A DNA stretch of 17,578 nt from Acidobacteriota bacterium (GCA_021780095.1 JAJXZK010000133.1:1-17578), one strand, 5' to 3'; shown: positions 1-7,680, numbered from the stretch's first letter. Program-made: numbers and translations. Notes: a model not told the origin generated them from the letters alone.

Positions 1-873
1 GTCCACGCTGATTTTCCAAACGGGACAGGCGTCGGTGTGCGGCGCACAAAATTGCACGGATTGATTGCCGATCGTGCCCGAGAAGCCGGGGTTGCGGTGT
101 CGTGGAGCAGTCGAGCCAGATTGTTGGACGGTCGATCCGCCCTGATCAATGGACAGAAAATTTCCTTTCGATATTTGGTCGGCGCTGACGGACACGCTTC
201 GGGCGTCAGGCGATGGGCCGGTTTGGGTCGGCTCCAAAGTGAAAGTATCCGATTCGGGTTTCGCCGCCACTATAACATTGCTCCATGGAGTGAATACGTG
301 GAGGTGCATTGGGGATACCCGGGGCAGGTCTACGTTACTCCGGTCGCCGCGGACAGTGTTTGTGTCGTGTTCATCACGAGAAACCCAAAGCTGGCACAAG
401 GCGACTTTCTAAAAGCGTTTCCTGCCGTCGGAGAGAAACTTCAGGGTGTTCCTACAATGTCGGCTCTTCGCGGCGGTATCTCCGCCAATCGAAAACTCCG
501 TCGAGTTGCCAATCAGTCCGTCGCGCTGATTGGAGATGCTTCCGGATCACCGGATGCCATCACGGGAGAAGGTCTCGCGGTATCGTTTCGGCAGGCGGTT
601 TCTTTGGCGAACGCCATCGAGCAGGGAGATCTGGAGATGTACAACAGGCAGCATCAAAAAATTGGCAGGCTTCCGCATGCGATGAGTTGGCTGATGCTTT
701 CCATGGATCGCTGGCCGCAAATGCAGGGTCGCGCCATCAAGACATTGTCGACTCATCCGGACTACTTTCAGCAACTGCTTTCCGTACACGTTGGCGCGCA
801 GAGCATGCAACGTTTTGCAATGCGCCAGGGAATTCGGGTCGGCTGGAGCTTCCTTGAGGCGAGCCTTTATTAA
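1..873 (+). CDS. FAD-dependent oxidoreductase/monooxygenase, 5'-truncated by window edge
   Basis: The reading frame is open from base 1 to the TAA at 871-873, so this is the C-terminal 290 residues of a longer protein whose N-terminal Rossmann GxGxxG is outside the window. Two signatures of PHBH-fold flavoproteins are visible. A GADG motif at about residues 61-64 (consensus DG motif, contacts FAD and NADPH) is followed by S/VRR. The GD motif ([17 protein letters not shown], Asp near visible residue 179) binds the ribityl chain of FAD. This group covers aromatic hydroxylases and geranylgeranyl-reductase-like enzymes, and the substrate cannot be read from the sequence. From recollection, related FAD proteins in Acidobacteriota lie downstream of type III polyketide synthase and methyltransferase genes; the upstream DNA would show whether that applies here. 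The next gene starts 10 nt after the stop, which suggests one transcript. Confidence 0.85.
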   Translation, partial: VHADFPNGTGVGVRRTKLHGLIADRAREAGVAVSWSSRARLLDGRSALINGQKISFRYLVGADGHASGVRRWAGLGRLQSESIRFGFRRHYNIAPWSEYVEVHWGYPGQVYVTPVAADSVCVVFITRNPKLAQGDFLKAFPAVGEKLQGVPTMSALRGGISANRKLRRVANQSVALIGDASGSPDAITGEGLAVSFRQAVSLANAIEQGDLEMYNRQHQKIGRLPHAMSWLMLSMDRWPQMQGRAIKTLSTHPDYFQQLLSVHVGAQSMQRFAMRQGIRVGWSFLEASLY

Positions 874-883
874 CGGAGAAAGA

Positions 884-1504
884 ATGGAACGCCTACCCTG
901 CAAGCGAGCTGTTGGCAAAGCTATGGCAGCATCTGTGGTACTTGCCAACTTGCTGATTCTGCCGCTCACAGCCGGGGCCGCGGTCAATCCGCAGGACCCC
1001 ATCACCGTGACCTTCGATTCCGCAAAAACTTCCATCCACTGGACCTTGCAAGCCGTACTCCACACTGCTCAGGGTACCTTCACGCTCGACAGCGGCGTCA
1101 TTCATATGCATCCGGCAGCGGAAATTGCGGATGGCCTGATTATCATTCAGGCCAAGAGTGGGGAAAGCGGGGACCGGTCGCGAGATGAGAAAATGCAGAA
1201 GGATGTTCTCGAGAGCAATCAGTATCCGGAGATTACCTTTCGCCCCACCCACGTATCTGGCAACTTCGATTTCAGTAGAGACCAGTGGTTGACGGTGGAC
1301 GGAATTTTCAATCTCCATGGCGCCGATCATCCGATGCAGTTACACGTCCATGTCATGCCGGAAACTGACAACACGCTTCGCGCAACTACGCATTTCAGCA
1401 TCCCGTACGTCCAGTGGGGGCTAAGAGATCCCAGCACGTTTGTTCTCCGCGTTGGGAAAACGGTTGCCGTCGATGTCGACAGTCGGGCCACTGTGAAACC
1501 CTGA
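884..1504 (+). CDS. Secreted YceI-like protein (first copy)
   Basis: 206 aa. I chose ATG 884 because GGAG at 875-878 lies 5 nt upstream and the protein then opens with a basic stretch and a hydrophobic signal peptide (about residues 1-31, ending LTAGAA). An upstream in-frame ATG at 791 would extend into the FAD gene and has no comparable ribosome site. After the signal the YceI lipocalin-like pattern is recognisable: SIHWTL near the start, a central [13 protein letters not shown] segment followed by YPEITFRPT, a [11 protein letters not shown] strand, and a closing [16 protein letters not shown]. YceI proteins are periplasmic beta-barrels that bind polyisoprenoids such as quinones or isoprenyl chains. 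Position 10 nt after the FAD oxidoreductase fits a shared substrate, but the ligand is unknown. The divergence from classical YceI is moderate, so the family call is good and the ligand is inference. Confidence 0.85.
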   Translation: MERLPCKRAVGKAMAASVVLANLLILPLTAGAAVNPQDPITVTFDSAKTSIHWTLQAVLHTAQGTFTLDSGVIHMHPAAEIADGLIIIQAKSGESGDRSRDEKMQKDVLESNQYPEITFRPTHVSGNFDFSRDQWLTVDGIFNLHGADHPMQLHVHVMPETDNTLRATTHFSIPYVQWGLRDPSTFVLRVGKTVAVDVDSRATVKP

Positions 1505-1570
1505 ACTCGCCGGACGTCGGCGTCAAAGATTGGAAAAGCTCGACGGGAGCGACAGATTCTCTAAGCCAGT

Positions 1571-2956
1571 ATGAACGACATTCGCGCACCGTTGCATTTT
1601 TTCGTGTTGCTGTCGATGATGGCGATTGTCCCCGGGCTTTTTGCCCAGAAGGCGACTGTTCAAATCCCTTCCGGTACTCCCTTACCGGTGCAATTGAGCA
1701 AGCATGTTCCCTTGAAAAAGGGACAAGCTCTCAACTGCCACCTGATGTATCCGGTGTACGCGAAGAACAAGGTGGCCATCCCTGCCGGCAGCATTCTTCG
1801 GGGTACCGTGCTGGCGCTCAACCCCGATCGAAGTCGACGGATCCATGGTCGGCTCTGGGGAGATTTCACACCCTTCAACATTCCGGTTGTACATTTCGAT
1901 GAATTGCTTCTTCCGAACGGCGACGTCCAGAGGATTGTCAGTAGCGAAGCTACCAACGGGGCACCGGTGCTACACCTCTCCACGCCTGCCGCCAGCAAAT
2001 CACGGTCGCTCGTTTCCCGGCAATTGAGTCAGGTGAAACAGCAGGCCAAAAATGCTGCCGCTCTCGTGACCTCTCCCGGGCGCAAGGATCGACTGGTCCA
2101 GTTGCTGTACCGGCAGCTTCCATATCACCCGCAGAGAATTGAGTCGGCAACCATGTGGACTGTCACGTTGGCGCAACCTTTGACTCTGACGGAGGATCAA
2201 ACTCCAGACCAGGCACAGAAAACTGCTGGCGTAACTACGGTTGCGCCACCGAAAGCGACGCCCAAATCGTCCTCGCCCACAAAAGTACCGGCGGAAGACA
2301 AGAAGGCATGGCATTTGAGCGCCTACCTACAACAAACGATCAGCTCCGAGACGCAGAAGAAAGGGGACACGTTTGACGCTGTTGTCGCCGCACCGATTTT
2401 TAAGCCTGACCACACGGTGGAAATTCCTGAGGGATCTGTGTTGCTGGGCACAATTACACAGTCGAAGCCAGCGCGATTTTTCGGCAGGGCAGGGAAGTTG
2501 CGTTTCGATTTTCGTGAACTGAGATTGCCGGGCGCCGTTTCGCAGCCAGTACAAGGCACGCTCGCTGGCGCGGACTCGAGCAAATCTCAGAAGCTTCAGA
2601 TTGACTCTGAGGGCGGCGTGCAGCCGCAGCCGCAAAATCGAGTCATCGTGCCGCTGGTACTCACACTTCTCGCCAGCCGCGCTCTGGATACGGACGGGAA
2701 TATGACGGCCAACTCGGCCGTGTCATCCAACGGCTTTGGAATCGTGGGGAGAGTGGTTGGCATTGTTTCAGGCTCAAGTTACGTAGCGGCCGGCATCGGG
2801 TTCTATGCGGCTGCGGTTTCAGTGGGCGAGCGCTGGTTGGTCCACGGCCAAAATGTGGCATTTGTGAAAAACACGCGGATTGAGGTGACAATGAACCCAA
2901 GCCGCAATCCAATTTCAGCAACCACGCCACAACCAAATTCTCCCGAGAGGCATTAA
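1571..2956 (+). CDS. Secreted protein with internally duplicated beta-rich domain, function unknown
   Basis: 461 aa with a signal peptide (about 1-25, cleavage after LFAQ). The protein contains the same module twice. Copy A (about 40-120) has LKKGQ, then VAIPAGSILRGTV, then GRLWGDFTPF...HFDELLLPNG. Copy B (about 250-330) has QKKGD, then VEIPEGSVLLGTI, then GRAGKLRFDFRELRLPG. The 'IPxGSxLxGTV' strand with a following 'F..L.LP.G' segment resembles the beta domain of VirB10/TrbI-type proteins, and I know similar large secreted proteins in Acidobacteriota annotated only as hypothetical. Between the copies lies a Lys/Gln-rich and then Pro/Thr/Ser-rich linker (about 150-245). After copy B comes a Gly/Ala/Val-rich, possibly membrane-inserting segment (about 385-420) and a closing GQNVAFVKNTRIEV. 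No conjugation gene is nearby, so a VirB10 role is not implied. The start ATG has no strong ribosome site. The preceding 66-nt gap holds a small GC hairpin (arms 1508-1512 and 1518-1522). Confidence 0.75.
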   Translation: MNDIRAPLHFFVLLSMMAIVPGLFAQKATVQIPSGTPLPVQLSKHVPLKKGQALNCHLMYPVYAKNKVAIPAGSILRGTVLALNPDRSRRIHGRLWGDFTPFNIPVVHFDELLLPNGDVQRIVSSEATNGAPVLHLSTPAASKSRSLVSRQLSQVKQQAKNAAALVTSPGRKDRLVQLLYRQLPYHPQRIESATMWTVTLAQPLTLTEDQTPDQAQKTAGVTTVAPPKATPKSSSPTKVPAEDKKAWHLSAYLQQTISSETQKKGDTFDAVVAAPIFKPDHTVEIPEGSVLLGTITQSKPARFFGRAGKLRFDFRELRLPGAVSQPVQGTLAGADSSKSQKLQIDSEGGVQPQPQNRVIVPLVLTLLASRALDTDGNMTANSAVSSNGFGIVGRVVGIVSGSSYVAAGIGFYAAAVSVGERWLVHGQNVAFVKNTRIEVTMNPSRNPISATTPQPNSPERH

Positions 2957-2964
2957 TACCTATC

Positions 2965-3987
2965 ATGCGTTCCTTTTTCTCGCTCGTCGTTTGGATTCTG
3001 CTTGGCATGACCGCCGGGTACGCCGACGCACAGGCCCCCATGTTGCCTGCCAACCCACAACCCAATCTTCCACACGAACAAGCTGCCAGATTGATTCCGA
3101 GCAGCTTGACTTCGAACCGAACCGTGTCGGAGAGTCCTTCAAATTCGCGCGTTTTCGCAAGCAACTCCTTGTCGACGTCCAATGCATCCGCGCAGCAAAC
3201 GCAGCCGATCTGCGGCATCACCAGACTGGGTCGTTGTATCCGAGACCTTGGGGAAGACGAGAAGGCAATCTTTACCAGTCCGTTGCGTCTTCAGCCGAGG
3301 GACGGGTATTGGCTGGCTCCCCTGGGGGCGGCTACCGGACTGGCTATCGCATTCGATGCCGACGCGGCAGAAACCGTGGGTGTGGATCCAAGCCGCACCA
3401 ACACCGCGAATAAGATTGCGGATTTCGGTTCGTTCATCACCACAGGCGCGGAAGGCGCAGGAATTTATTTTATAGGGCTTGCGAAAAAAGATCCCAAGCT
3501 TGCGGAGACCGGACGGTTAGCCGATGAGGCGATCATCGACTCCGGATCCGTGACCTTGGTGACCAAGCTGATCACCAATCGCCAGCGTCCGCGGCAAGGA
3601 AATGGGCGTGGCGATTTCTGGCCGTATGGCACGCAGCACTGGGAGTGGGATTCGTCCTTTCCATCCGACCATGCCACCGCAAGCATGGCGTTGGCTCGCG
3701 TTATTGCTGGGGAATACCCGCATTGGTATGTCATGGTTCCCGCCTACGGATTTGCCGAGACAATCAGCATGTCGCGCATTTTTGCAAATCAGCATTTCCC
3801 CTCCGACATTCTTGTGGGCCAGGCTGTCGGATTTCTTACCGGCAGCTATGTCCTCAATCATCGCTCGCTCTATCGGCCAGGCGGGAAGAAGACACTTGCG
3901 AGCAGACTCATTGGCTCGGTCAATCCGATTGCAGATCCGCGAACTCGTACCCTCGGGGCATCGATGGAAATTCCGGTCGGGCGATAG
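2965..3987 (+). CDS. PAP2-family phosphatase, secreted/membrane-associated
   Basis: 340 aa with an N-terminal signal (about 1-23, ending ADAQA), then a Pro/Ser/Asn-rich, probably disordered region to about residue 80. The C-terminal two thirds is a phosphatidic-acid-phosphatase type 2 domain with its three signature blocks intact: K201-x6-R208-P209 (KLITNRQRP), P233-S234-D235-H236 (Gly of PSGH replaced by Asp), and S270-R271-x5-H277-x3-D281 (SRIFANQHFPSD). In this family His236 acts as acid/base and His277 is the nucleophile. Such enzymes remove phosphate from lipid phosphates, including undecaprenyl pyrophosphate and phosphatidate, on the outer face of the membrane. The gene starts 8 nt after the preceding stop, with a GAGAGG at 2945-2950 as the likely ribosome site, so it is probably cotranscribed. 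An isoprenyl-phosphate substrate would suit the YceI neighbours but is inference. Confidence 0.9.
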   Translation: MRSFFSLVVWILLGMTAGYADAQAPMLPANPQPNLPHEQAARLIPSSLTSNRTVSESPSNSRVFASNSLSTSNASAQQTQPICGITRLGRCIRDLGEDEKAIFTSPLRLQPRDGYWLAPLGAATGLAIAFDADAAETVGVDPSRTNTANKIADFGSFITTGAEGAGIYFIGLAKKDPKLAETGRLADEAIIDSGSVTLVTKLITNRQRPRQGNGRGDFWPYGTQHWEWDSSFPSDHATASMALARVIAGEYPHWYVMVPAYGFAETISMSRIFANQHFPSDILVGQAVGFLTGSYVLNHRSLYRPGGKKTLASRLIGSVNPIADPRTRTLGASMEIPVGR

Positions 3988-4048
3988 CATCGCACTGTGA
4001 AACATGGCTGCGAGATCAAATGTTCCGAGGCTGAAGGTCAGCACCGGA

Positions 4049-4609
4049 TTACGGATGCGACTGGAGTAGTGCTGCCAGTTTCGCCTTGAGAATTCCGTAT
4101 GTGTTATCTGAAAAACCGCCGGTATTCATCCAGCAAATGGTGCCGGATCGATCGAGCAGCACCACGTACGCTCGGCTCTCATCTTTGACCGCGAGTCGAT
4201 GCCTCCAAAGTTGCTCATCGCGATAGAGCACGATGGTTCGATTTTGGACGGACACGGGCATGCTGCTTTTGATTCCAGAGATCGCTAACCCGCGAAAGAT
4301 TTTCGGCGCCGATTCAAGCTGGATCACCCCGTACGCCGATACTTTGTCAGAAAAATCCTTGGCCAGATGTTCATTCCACAGGCGCGCATCCTTACCTGCC
4401 GTTCGGCTGAATGAAAACACCAGTACCGTCGGCTTCTCCATGGAAGATCCCGGTAGCGTGAGAGGGCGATTCGTGACCGTGCGCCCGGAAAGCGTCGGAA
4501 AAACAGATCCTATCTGCAGCGGCGCAGAGAGCAGTTGGCCCGCCTGCAGCGGCAGCATGGAAGTCAGGAGTCCGATCGCCATGGCGATGCATCTGGAGAA
4601 GCGATTCAT
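4049..4609 (-). CDS. Exported thioredoxin-fold protein lacking CXXC
   Basis: 186 aa if started at ATG 4607-4609, which has GAGAGG about 9 nt upstream and gives a clean signal peptide (MNRFSRCIAMAIGLLTSMLP, cleavage near LQAGQ). An in-frame ATG at 4631-4633 would add 8 residues but has only a weak site. The mature part follows the peroxiredoxin/thioredoxin-like plan: 'GSVFPTLSGRTV', a central strand PTVLVFSFSRTAGKDARLW where a redox protein would carry its active cysteine, and later YVVLLDRSGTICWMNTGGF matching the conserved D..G.I.W..G strand. The catalytic-loop cysteines are absent, so a dithiol-disulfide role is unlikely. A chaperone-like or binding role, as in some ATP10-like or redoxin-derived proteins, is possible. 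It is transcribed against its neighbours and ends 61 nt from the PAP2 stop. The family call rests on motif pattern only. Confidence 0.65.
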   Translation of the reverse strand: MNRFSRCIAMAIGLLTSMLPLQAGQLLSAPLQIGSVFPTLSGRTVTNRPLTLPGSSMEKPTVLVFSFSRTAGKDARLWNEHLAKDFSDKVSAYGVIQLESAPKIFRGLAISGIKSSMPVSVQNRTIVLYRDEQLWRHRLAVKDESRAYVVLLDRSGTICWMNTGGFSDNTYGILKAKLAALLQSHP

Positions 4610-4664
4610 TTGTTTGAACCTCTCATCTTTCATTACACTTCAAGAACGACTTTTCCGGGCGGGC

Positions 4665-4694
4665 TTGACAGCATCTCTTAGCGGATTAAGACTA
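4665..4694 (+). promoter_or_regulatory. Possible promoter for the b561-YceI pair
   Basis: A perfect TTGACA is present at 4665-4670 in the divergent spacer between the thioredoxin-fold gene and the b561-like gene. The candidate -10 at the proper distance (around 4687-4694, TAAGACTA) is weak, matching only three consensus positions. It would give a leader of about 60 nt before ATG 4764. An eight-base palindrome GACTAGTC at 4690-4697 sits where the -10 and start point would be. Confidence 0.3.
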
Positions 4695-4763
4695 GTCAAG
4701 AACGATGTTCGCCGCTTTACTCCTGCAAAAAACCTGGCACGCTTTGAAAATGAGGGAGAGTCA

Positions 4764-5723
4764 ATGAAAGGGATCACGGCGAAGATCGTGTCAGTCGGGG
4801 GAGTTGCAATTGTTTTCTTCCTGACGCCACATGCTGTGTGCGCGCAATCCTTCGCCACCAGTTCTGGAATCATCAAAAACTCCGCTGGCAAATTGGTGAG
4901 CGATGCCCAGGTCTCGATCGAAGGTGTCGACACTGCCCAGTCGACGGAAATAAAATCGAATGCTGCTGGGGGCGACACGGAATCCGACATCCTACCTGGC
5001 AAGTACACTGTTTCTGCAGCTGCGGAGGGGTTGACCACCCCGCAGTCCTCGAACCTAACGTTGATCGCCGCCGAGCGAGTGCACGCCGACTTTGTTCAGA
5101 GTGCCGAATCACAACAGCAACAAACCCCGCCGAATCAGTTGCCAGCTGCACCGCAGCCGAATACGCCCGCGAACAACGCGAACACCCCTTCGCTACAGGA
5201 CCTTGGTTTTGGCGCCAGCCAGACCCAGGGCAGCGCGCAGGAACAGGCCTTACTCAATAAACGCACTCACATGCTGAAGGTGCATCAGACGTTGGGTCTG
5301 ATCACTGCGATTCCGATGGCCGCCACGCTGATTACGGGACCCCAGGCGAAGGCGAAAGGCAAACACGGCGAGCCGATCACGGAGCCGACCTCCGCGAATT
5401 TGGATTTCCATATGGCTCTGGGAGGCCTGACGACGAGCCTGTATTTCACGACCGCTTACTACGCCATCTTCGCCCCGAAGATTCCCGGGGTTAAACCCAA
5501 GGGTGCCATCCGTCTGCATCGCGACCTGGAGTGGGTACATGGTCCAGGGATGATCATCACCCCAATCCTTGGAATCATGGCGTACAAGCAGGAGAACGCT
5601 GGAGAGAAAGTGCATGGGATCGCTTCCGCTCACGGCGCAGCCGGATATATTACGGCTGCCGCGTATGGAGCATCCATTGTCGCTGTGTCATGGCCGATTC
5701 ACTGGAAATTCTGGGAGCGTTGA
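4764..5723 (+). CDS. Cytochrome b561-like membrane protein with N-terminal carboxypeptidase-regulatory-like domain
   Basis: 319 aa from ATG 4764, chosen for GGGAG at 4754-4758 five nt upstream and a signal peptide (about 1-28, VCAQ). The open frame continues far upstream, but only as antisense to the previous gene. Residues about 33-110 form a carboxypeptidase-regulatory-like beta domain (SGIIKNSAGKLVSDAQV, later LPGKYTVSAAAEGL). Residues about 112-165 are a Gln/Pro/Asn-rich linker. The C-terminal part has four predicted membrane helices (about 174-192, 214-236, 257-274, 288-310), each with a histidine at or near its entry: His174, His216, His259 (or 252) and His290 (or 284). That arrangement is the heme-ligand layout of b561-type diheme proteins, which pass electrons across the membrane. 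The YceI gene starts 5 nt after the stop, echoing E. coli yceI-yceJ. Heme binding is inferred from histidine placement and context. Confidence 0.7.
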   Translation: MKGITAKIVSVGGVAIVFFLTPHAVCAQSFATSSGIIKNSAGKLVSDAQVSIEGVDTAQSTEIKSNAAGGDTESDILPGKYTVSAAAEGLTTPQSSNLTLIAAERVHADFVQSAESQQQQTPPNQLPAAPQPNTPANNANTPSLQDLGFGASQTQGSAQEQALLNKRTHMLKVHQTLGLITAIPMAATLITGPQAKAKGKHGEPITEPTSANLDFHMALGGLTTSLYFTTAYYAIFAPKIPGVKPKGAIRLHRDLEWVHGPGMIITPILGIMAYKQENAGEKVHGIASAHGAAGYITAAAYGASIVAVSWPIHWKFWER

Positions 5724-5728
5724 ATTTA

Positions 5729-6271
5729 ATGATGCATAAGAAACTCGCCATTGCCTTGTTGCTGTTTGCTCTTCCTGTATTCGCCCAGACTGATACGCAG
5801 TGGGTACTGCAGCAGTCCACCCTCACGTATCACATGTCCCATCCCATGCATGAAGTGGATGGTACGAGTCATGCGGCAAAAGGGAAGGGAATTTGCCATG
5901 CCGGGCAATGCAACTTTCTGATCGCGGTCCCGGTAAAATCGTTTGACTCCGGGGACAGTAATCGCGACCTTCACATGATTGAAGCTACGCGCGGAGCGCA
6001 GTTTCCCATGGTGATTGTGCGAACTGAGTTTCCCGAGGCGGAAACCGCGTCTCCAACTGTCTATGCCACCCTCGAGGTACAGTTTGCCGGCCAGACCGCC
6101 CACTATCAACATGTGCCATTCCAGCGAGTCACGCAAGGCAATCAGGTGCGGATTACCGGAACAATCCCCGCTACCTGTTCCGATTTCAAGATTGATCGTC
6201 CGTCGTTCCTGACCGTTCCGATTAAGAATGAGATTCCAGTAAAAGTGGATGTGACCTGGCAGAAAATGTAA
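5729..6271 (+). CDS. Secreted YceI-like protein (second copy)
   Basis: 180 aa beginning MMHKK at ATG 5729 (a second ATG follows at 5732). GGGAG at 5713-5717 inside the end of the upstream gene is the likely ribosome site, so translation is probably coupled to the b561-like gene. A signal peptide covers about 1-20 (LFALPVFAQ). The YceI pattern is clear: WVLQQSTLTYHMSHPMHEVDG at the start of the barrel, a VPVKSFDSGDSNRDLHMIEAT segment, FPMVIVRTEF, then LEVQFAG and a C-terminal IPVKVDVTWQK strand. It differs from the first YceI copy in having a Cys pair (ICHAGQC) and a third Cys (ATCSDF), which could form a disulfide in the periplasm. Expected role: periplasmic binding of a polyisoprenoid or quinone and exchange with the membrane b561 partner (inference from the known yceI-yceJ pairing). 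Confidence 0.85.
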   Translation: MMHKKLAIALLLFALPVFAQTDTQWVLQQSTLTYHMSHPMHEVDGTSHAAKGKGICHAGQCNFLIAVPVKSFDSGDSNRDLHMIEATRGAQFPMVIVRTEFPEAETASPTVYATLEVQFAGQTAHYQHVPFQRVTQGNQVRITGTIPATCSDFKIDRPSFLTVPIKNEIPVKVDVTWQKM

Positions 6272-6367
6272 TTCACGTTCAAGGTCCTAGTTCCCATCCC
6301 GCGTCGCGTCTCGTCTCGTTCAGCCCAGACCGCAAGGCAAGCGCGAATGCTACTATGCTGGTATTGT

Positions 6368-6419
6368 GCTCGAAGATTTGCTCACCCGCGATTCGCCTTT
6401 GTGGTGGTAAATCTCGAGC
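6368..6419. repeat. Inverted repeat (hairpin) in the intergenic region before tRNA-Arg
   Basis: Arms GCTCGAAGATTT (6368-6379) and AAATCTCGAGC (6409-6419) pair over 11 bp with one bulged A, leaving a 29-nt loop. It lies in the 227-nt gap between the second YceI gene and the tRNA. No T-run follows either arm, so it is not a standard intrinsic terminator. The rest of this gap shows no open gene. Confidence 0.5.
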
Positions 6420-6441
6420 AATCGCGACTGCACGTATCAAG

Positions 6442-6472
6442 TTGTCTCAGTCGGCATGGTTCAACCTATGAT
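6442..6472 (+). promoter_or_regulatory. Possible tRNA promoter
   Basis: TTGTCT at 6442-6447 and TATGAT at 6467-6472 are separated by 19 nt and placed 26 nt upstream of the tRNA 5' end. The -10 is good and the spacer is long, so this is tentative. Confidence 0.3.
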
Positions 6473-6498
6473 CCATGGCAGGTGTAAACTCCAGGTTT

Positions 6499-6575
6499 GG
6501 CCCCGTAGCTCAGGTGGATAGAGCAGCAGTTTCCTAAACTGTTTGTCGGAAGTTCGAATCTTCCCGGGGTCACCA
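6499..6575 (+). tRNA. tRNA-Arg (anticodon CCT)
   Basis: All arms fold. The acceptor stem is GGCCCCG (6499-6505) with CGGGGTC (6565-6571), one G-T wobble. The D stem is GCTC with GAGC (6508-6511, 6521-6524). The anticodon stem is GCAGT with ACTGT around the loop TTCCTAA (6531-6537), giving anticodon CCT at 6533-6535, which reads AGG (arginine). The T stem is GGAAG with CTTCC around TTCGAAT (6553-6559). The discriminator is A6572 and the 3' CCA is encoded (6573-6575). Reading AGG is its sole role. tRNA genes of this type are common integration sites, but I see no repeated copy of its 3' end in this window. Confidence 0.97.
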
Positions 6576-6641
6576 CTTCCGGTTCAATCTCAGAACACCG
6601 CAATCCGCGAGGCGGGGTATGGATTCTCGCCAACCAATATC

Positions 6642-7496
6642 TTAACTAGGCTGTTCTGTGCTTTTCTGCCGCAGATACATACCACTGAATGCACGTACAG
6701 AATGATCTGGATGAAATGGGATATAGCATCCGAATTCCGGATTATCCCAGCTGTCGATCAACTCATATCCCAGCTCATCGGCGGACCTTAAAAATTCATC
6801 TCGATTCGCAATTCGATAGGGAGACAGCGCTGGACCCATATTGTGCAGCGTGTAGAAGGTTTCCAGATCGGTGAACGGCAGCTTATTGATCAGCACATGC
6901 GGCGGCAGGATCGAGAATTTACCAAAGATTTCTGCGAAGGTCGACTCAGGAAATTGTAGTGATCCAAAGGAAAGGAAAACAGGGAACTCTTGCGCCCGTT
7001 CCAAAGCCGTCGTGAAGGCAAGTTGCCGTCGACTGTCCTTCTCCTCTGCCAGTTTCGCGCCCGCCGCAGCCACGGCGGGTACGTCGTAGATCGTCCATTG
7101 CAGGTCGGCGGGGTAATCCAGAAGTTTCTGATACGAGTAGTAGGAAATGCCGAGATAGCCGCCAAAGTCGAACACGCGTGGATTTCGCGGAAGCATCTTT
7201 TCAAGCCAGAACAAGACCGGATAATCGCTGGAGCGGATTGAACTTTTATATCCCAGGAAAGTCGCGGATTCAGGGTTGTCGTAACTATTGTTGCGGCCAG
7301 ATGGAATGGCGGCGTTGGCGGCGGCGAAGGAGGGATAGACGCCGGAAAACAGACGTTCCCACTGCGCGACGCGCATGAAATGCTGTTCGTACTCGAAGCG
7401 ATGCCATTTGCGGATCAGCGGAACCGTACCCTCAACCTTGTCGATGAAGTTCTTAGTTGCCGGCGAAAGCAACATTGCCTTGATGGCCTGTTTCAT
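6642..7496 (-). CDS. TIGR04325-type SAM-dependent methyltransferase
   Basis: 284 aa. The central SAM-binding motif is VFDFGGYLGISYYSY (about residues 108-122), followed by WTIYDVPAV (about 134-142), whose Asp at about 138 is placed to bind the ribose. I recognise this combination, together with the upstream WERLFSGVYPSFAAA segment and the downstream INKLPF and NPEFGCYIPF segments, as the TIGR04325/LIC12133 family of putative methyltransferases. Members often sit in polysaccharide or surface-glycan clusters, and the acceptor is unknown. A GAGGTG just upstream of ATG 7494-7496 is a good ribosome site. It converges on the tRNA with a 66-nt gap and is divergent from the P450 gene. No glycosyltransferase is nearby, so it stands alone here. 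Confidence 0.85.
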   Translation of the reverse strand: MKQAIKAMLLSPATKNFIDKVEGTVPLIRKWHRFEYEQHFMRVAQWERLFSGVYPSFAAANAAIPSGRNNSYDNPESATFLGYKSSIRSSDYPVLFWLEKMLPRNPRVFDFGGYLGISYYSYQKLLDYPADLQWTIYDVPAVAAAGAKLAEEKDSRRQLAFTTALERAQEFPVFLSFGSLQFPESTFAEIFGKFSILPPHVLINKLPFTDLETFYTLHNMGPALSPYRIANRDEFLRSADELGYELIDSWDNPEFGCYIPFHPDHSVRAFSGMYLRQKSTEQPS

Positions 7497-7680
7497 GGCA
7501 CCTCAACGGAATCAGAAACGTTCCAGTCATTGTATGCGACGAGATGTGTCGTAATCGGCAGTCTGTTGCGCCATGTCCACCAGAAGTCGCGCGCTTGCAT
7601 TCCGGGTCAGTGCTTGAAATTTTGCCAAGCCCATTGCCCAGAGATTGCAGGCGCGTCGCCGCACGTGCGATGATGGCGGA

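Noticed and set aside
791..883. Upstream start for the first YceI gene
   Set aside because: It would overlap the FAD gene and mask the signal peptide; GGAG at 875-878 supports ATG 884.
1508..1522. CGCCG-gacgt-CGGCG hairpin as a terminator after the first YceI gene
   Set aside because: No T-run follows, and genes on both sides run in the same direction with a short gap, so it more likely lies inside a transcript.
4233..4763. Long upstream extension of the b561-like reading frame
   Set aside because: It runs antisense to the thioredoxin-fold gene. A strong ribosome site and a signal peptide mark ATG 4764 as the start.
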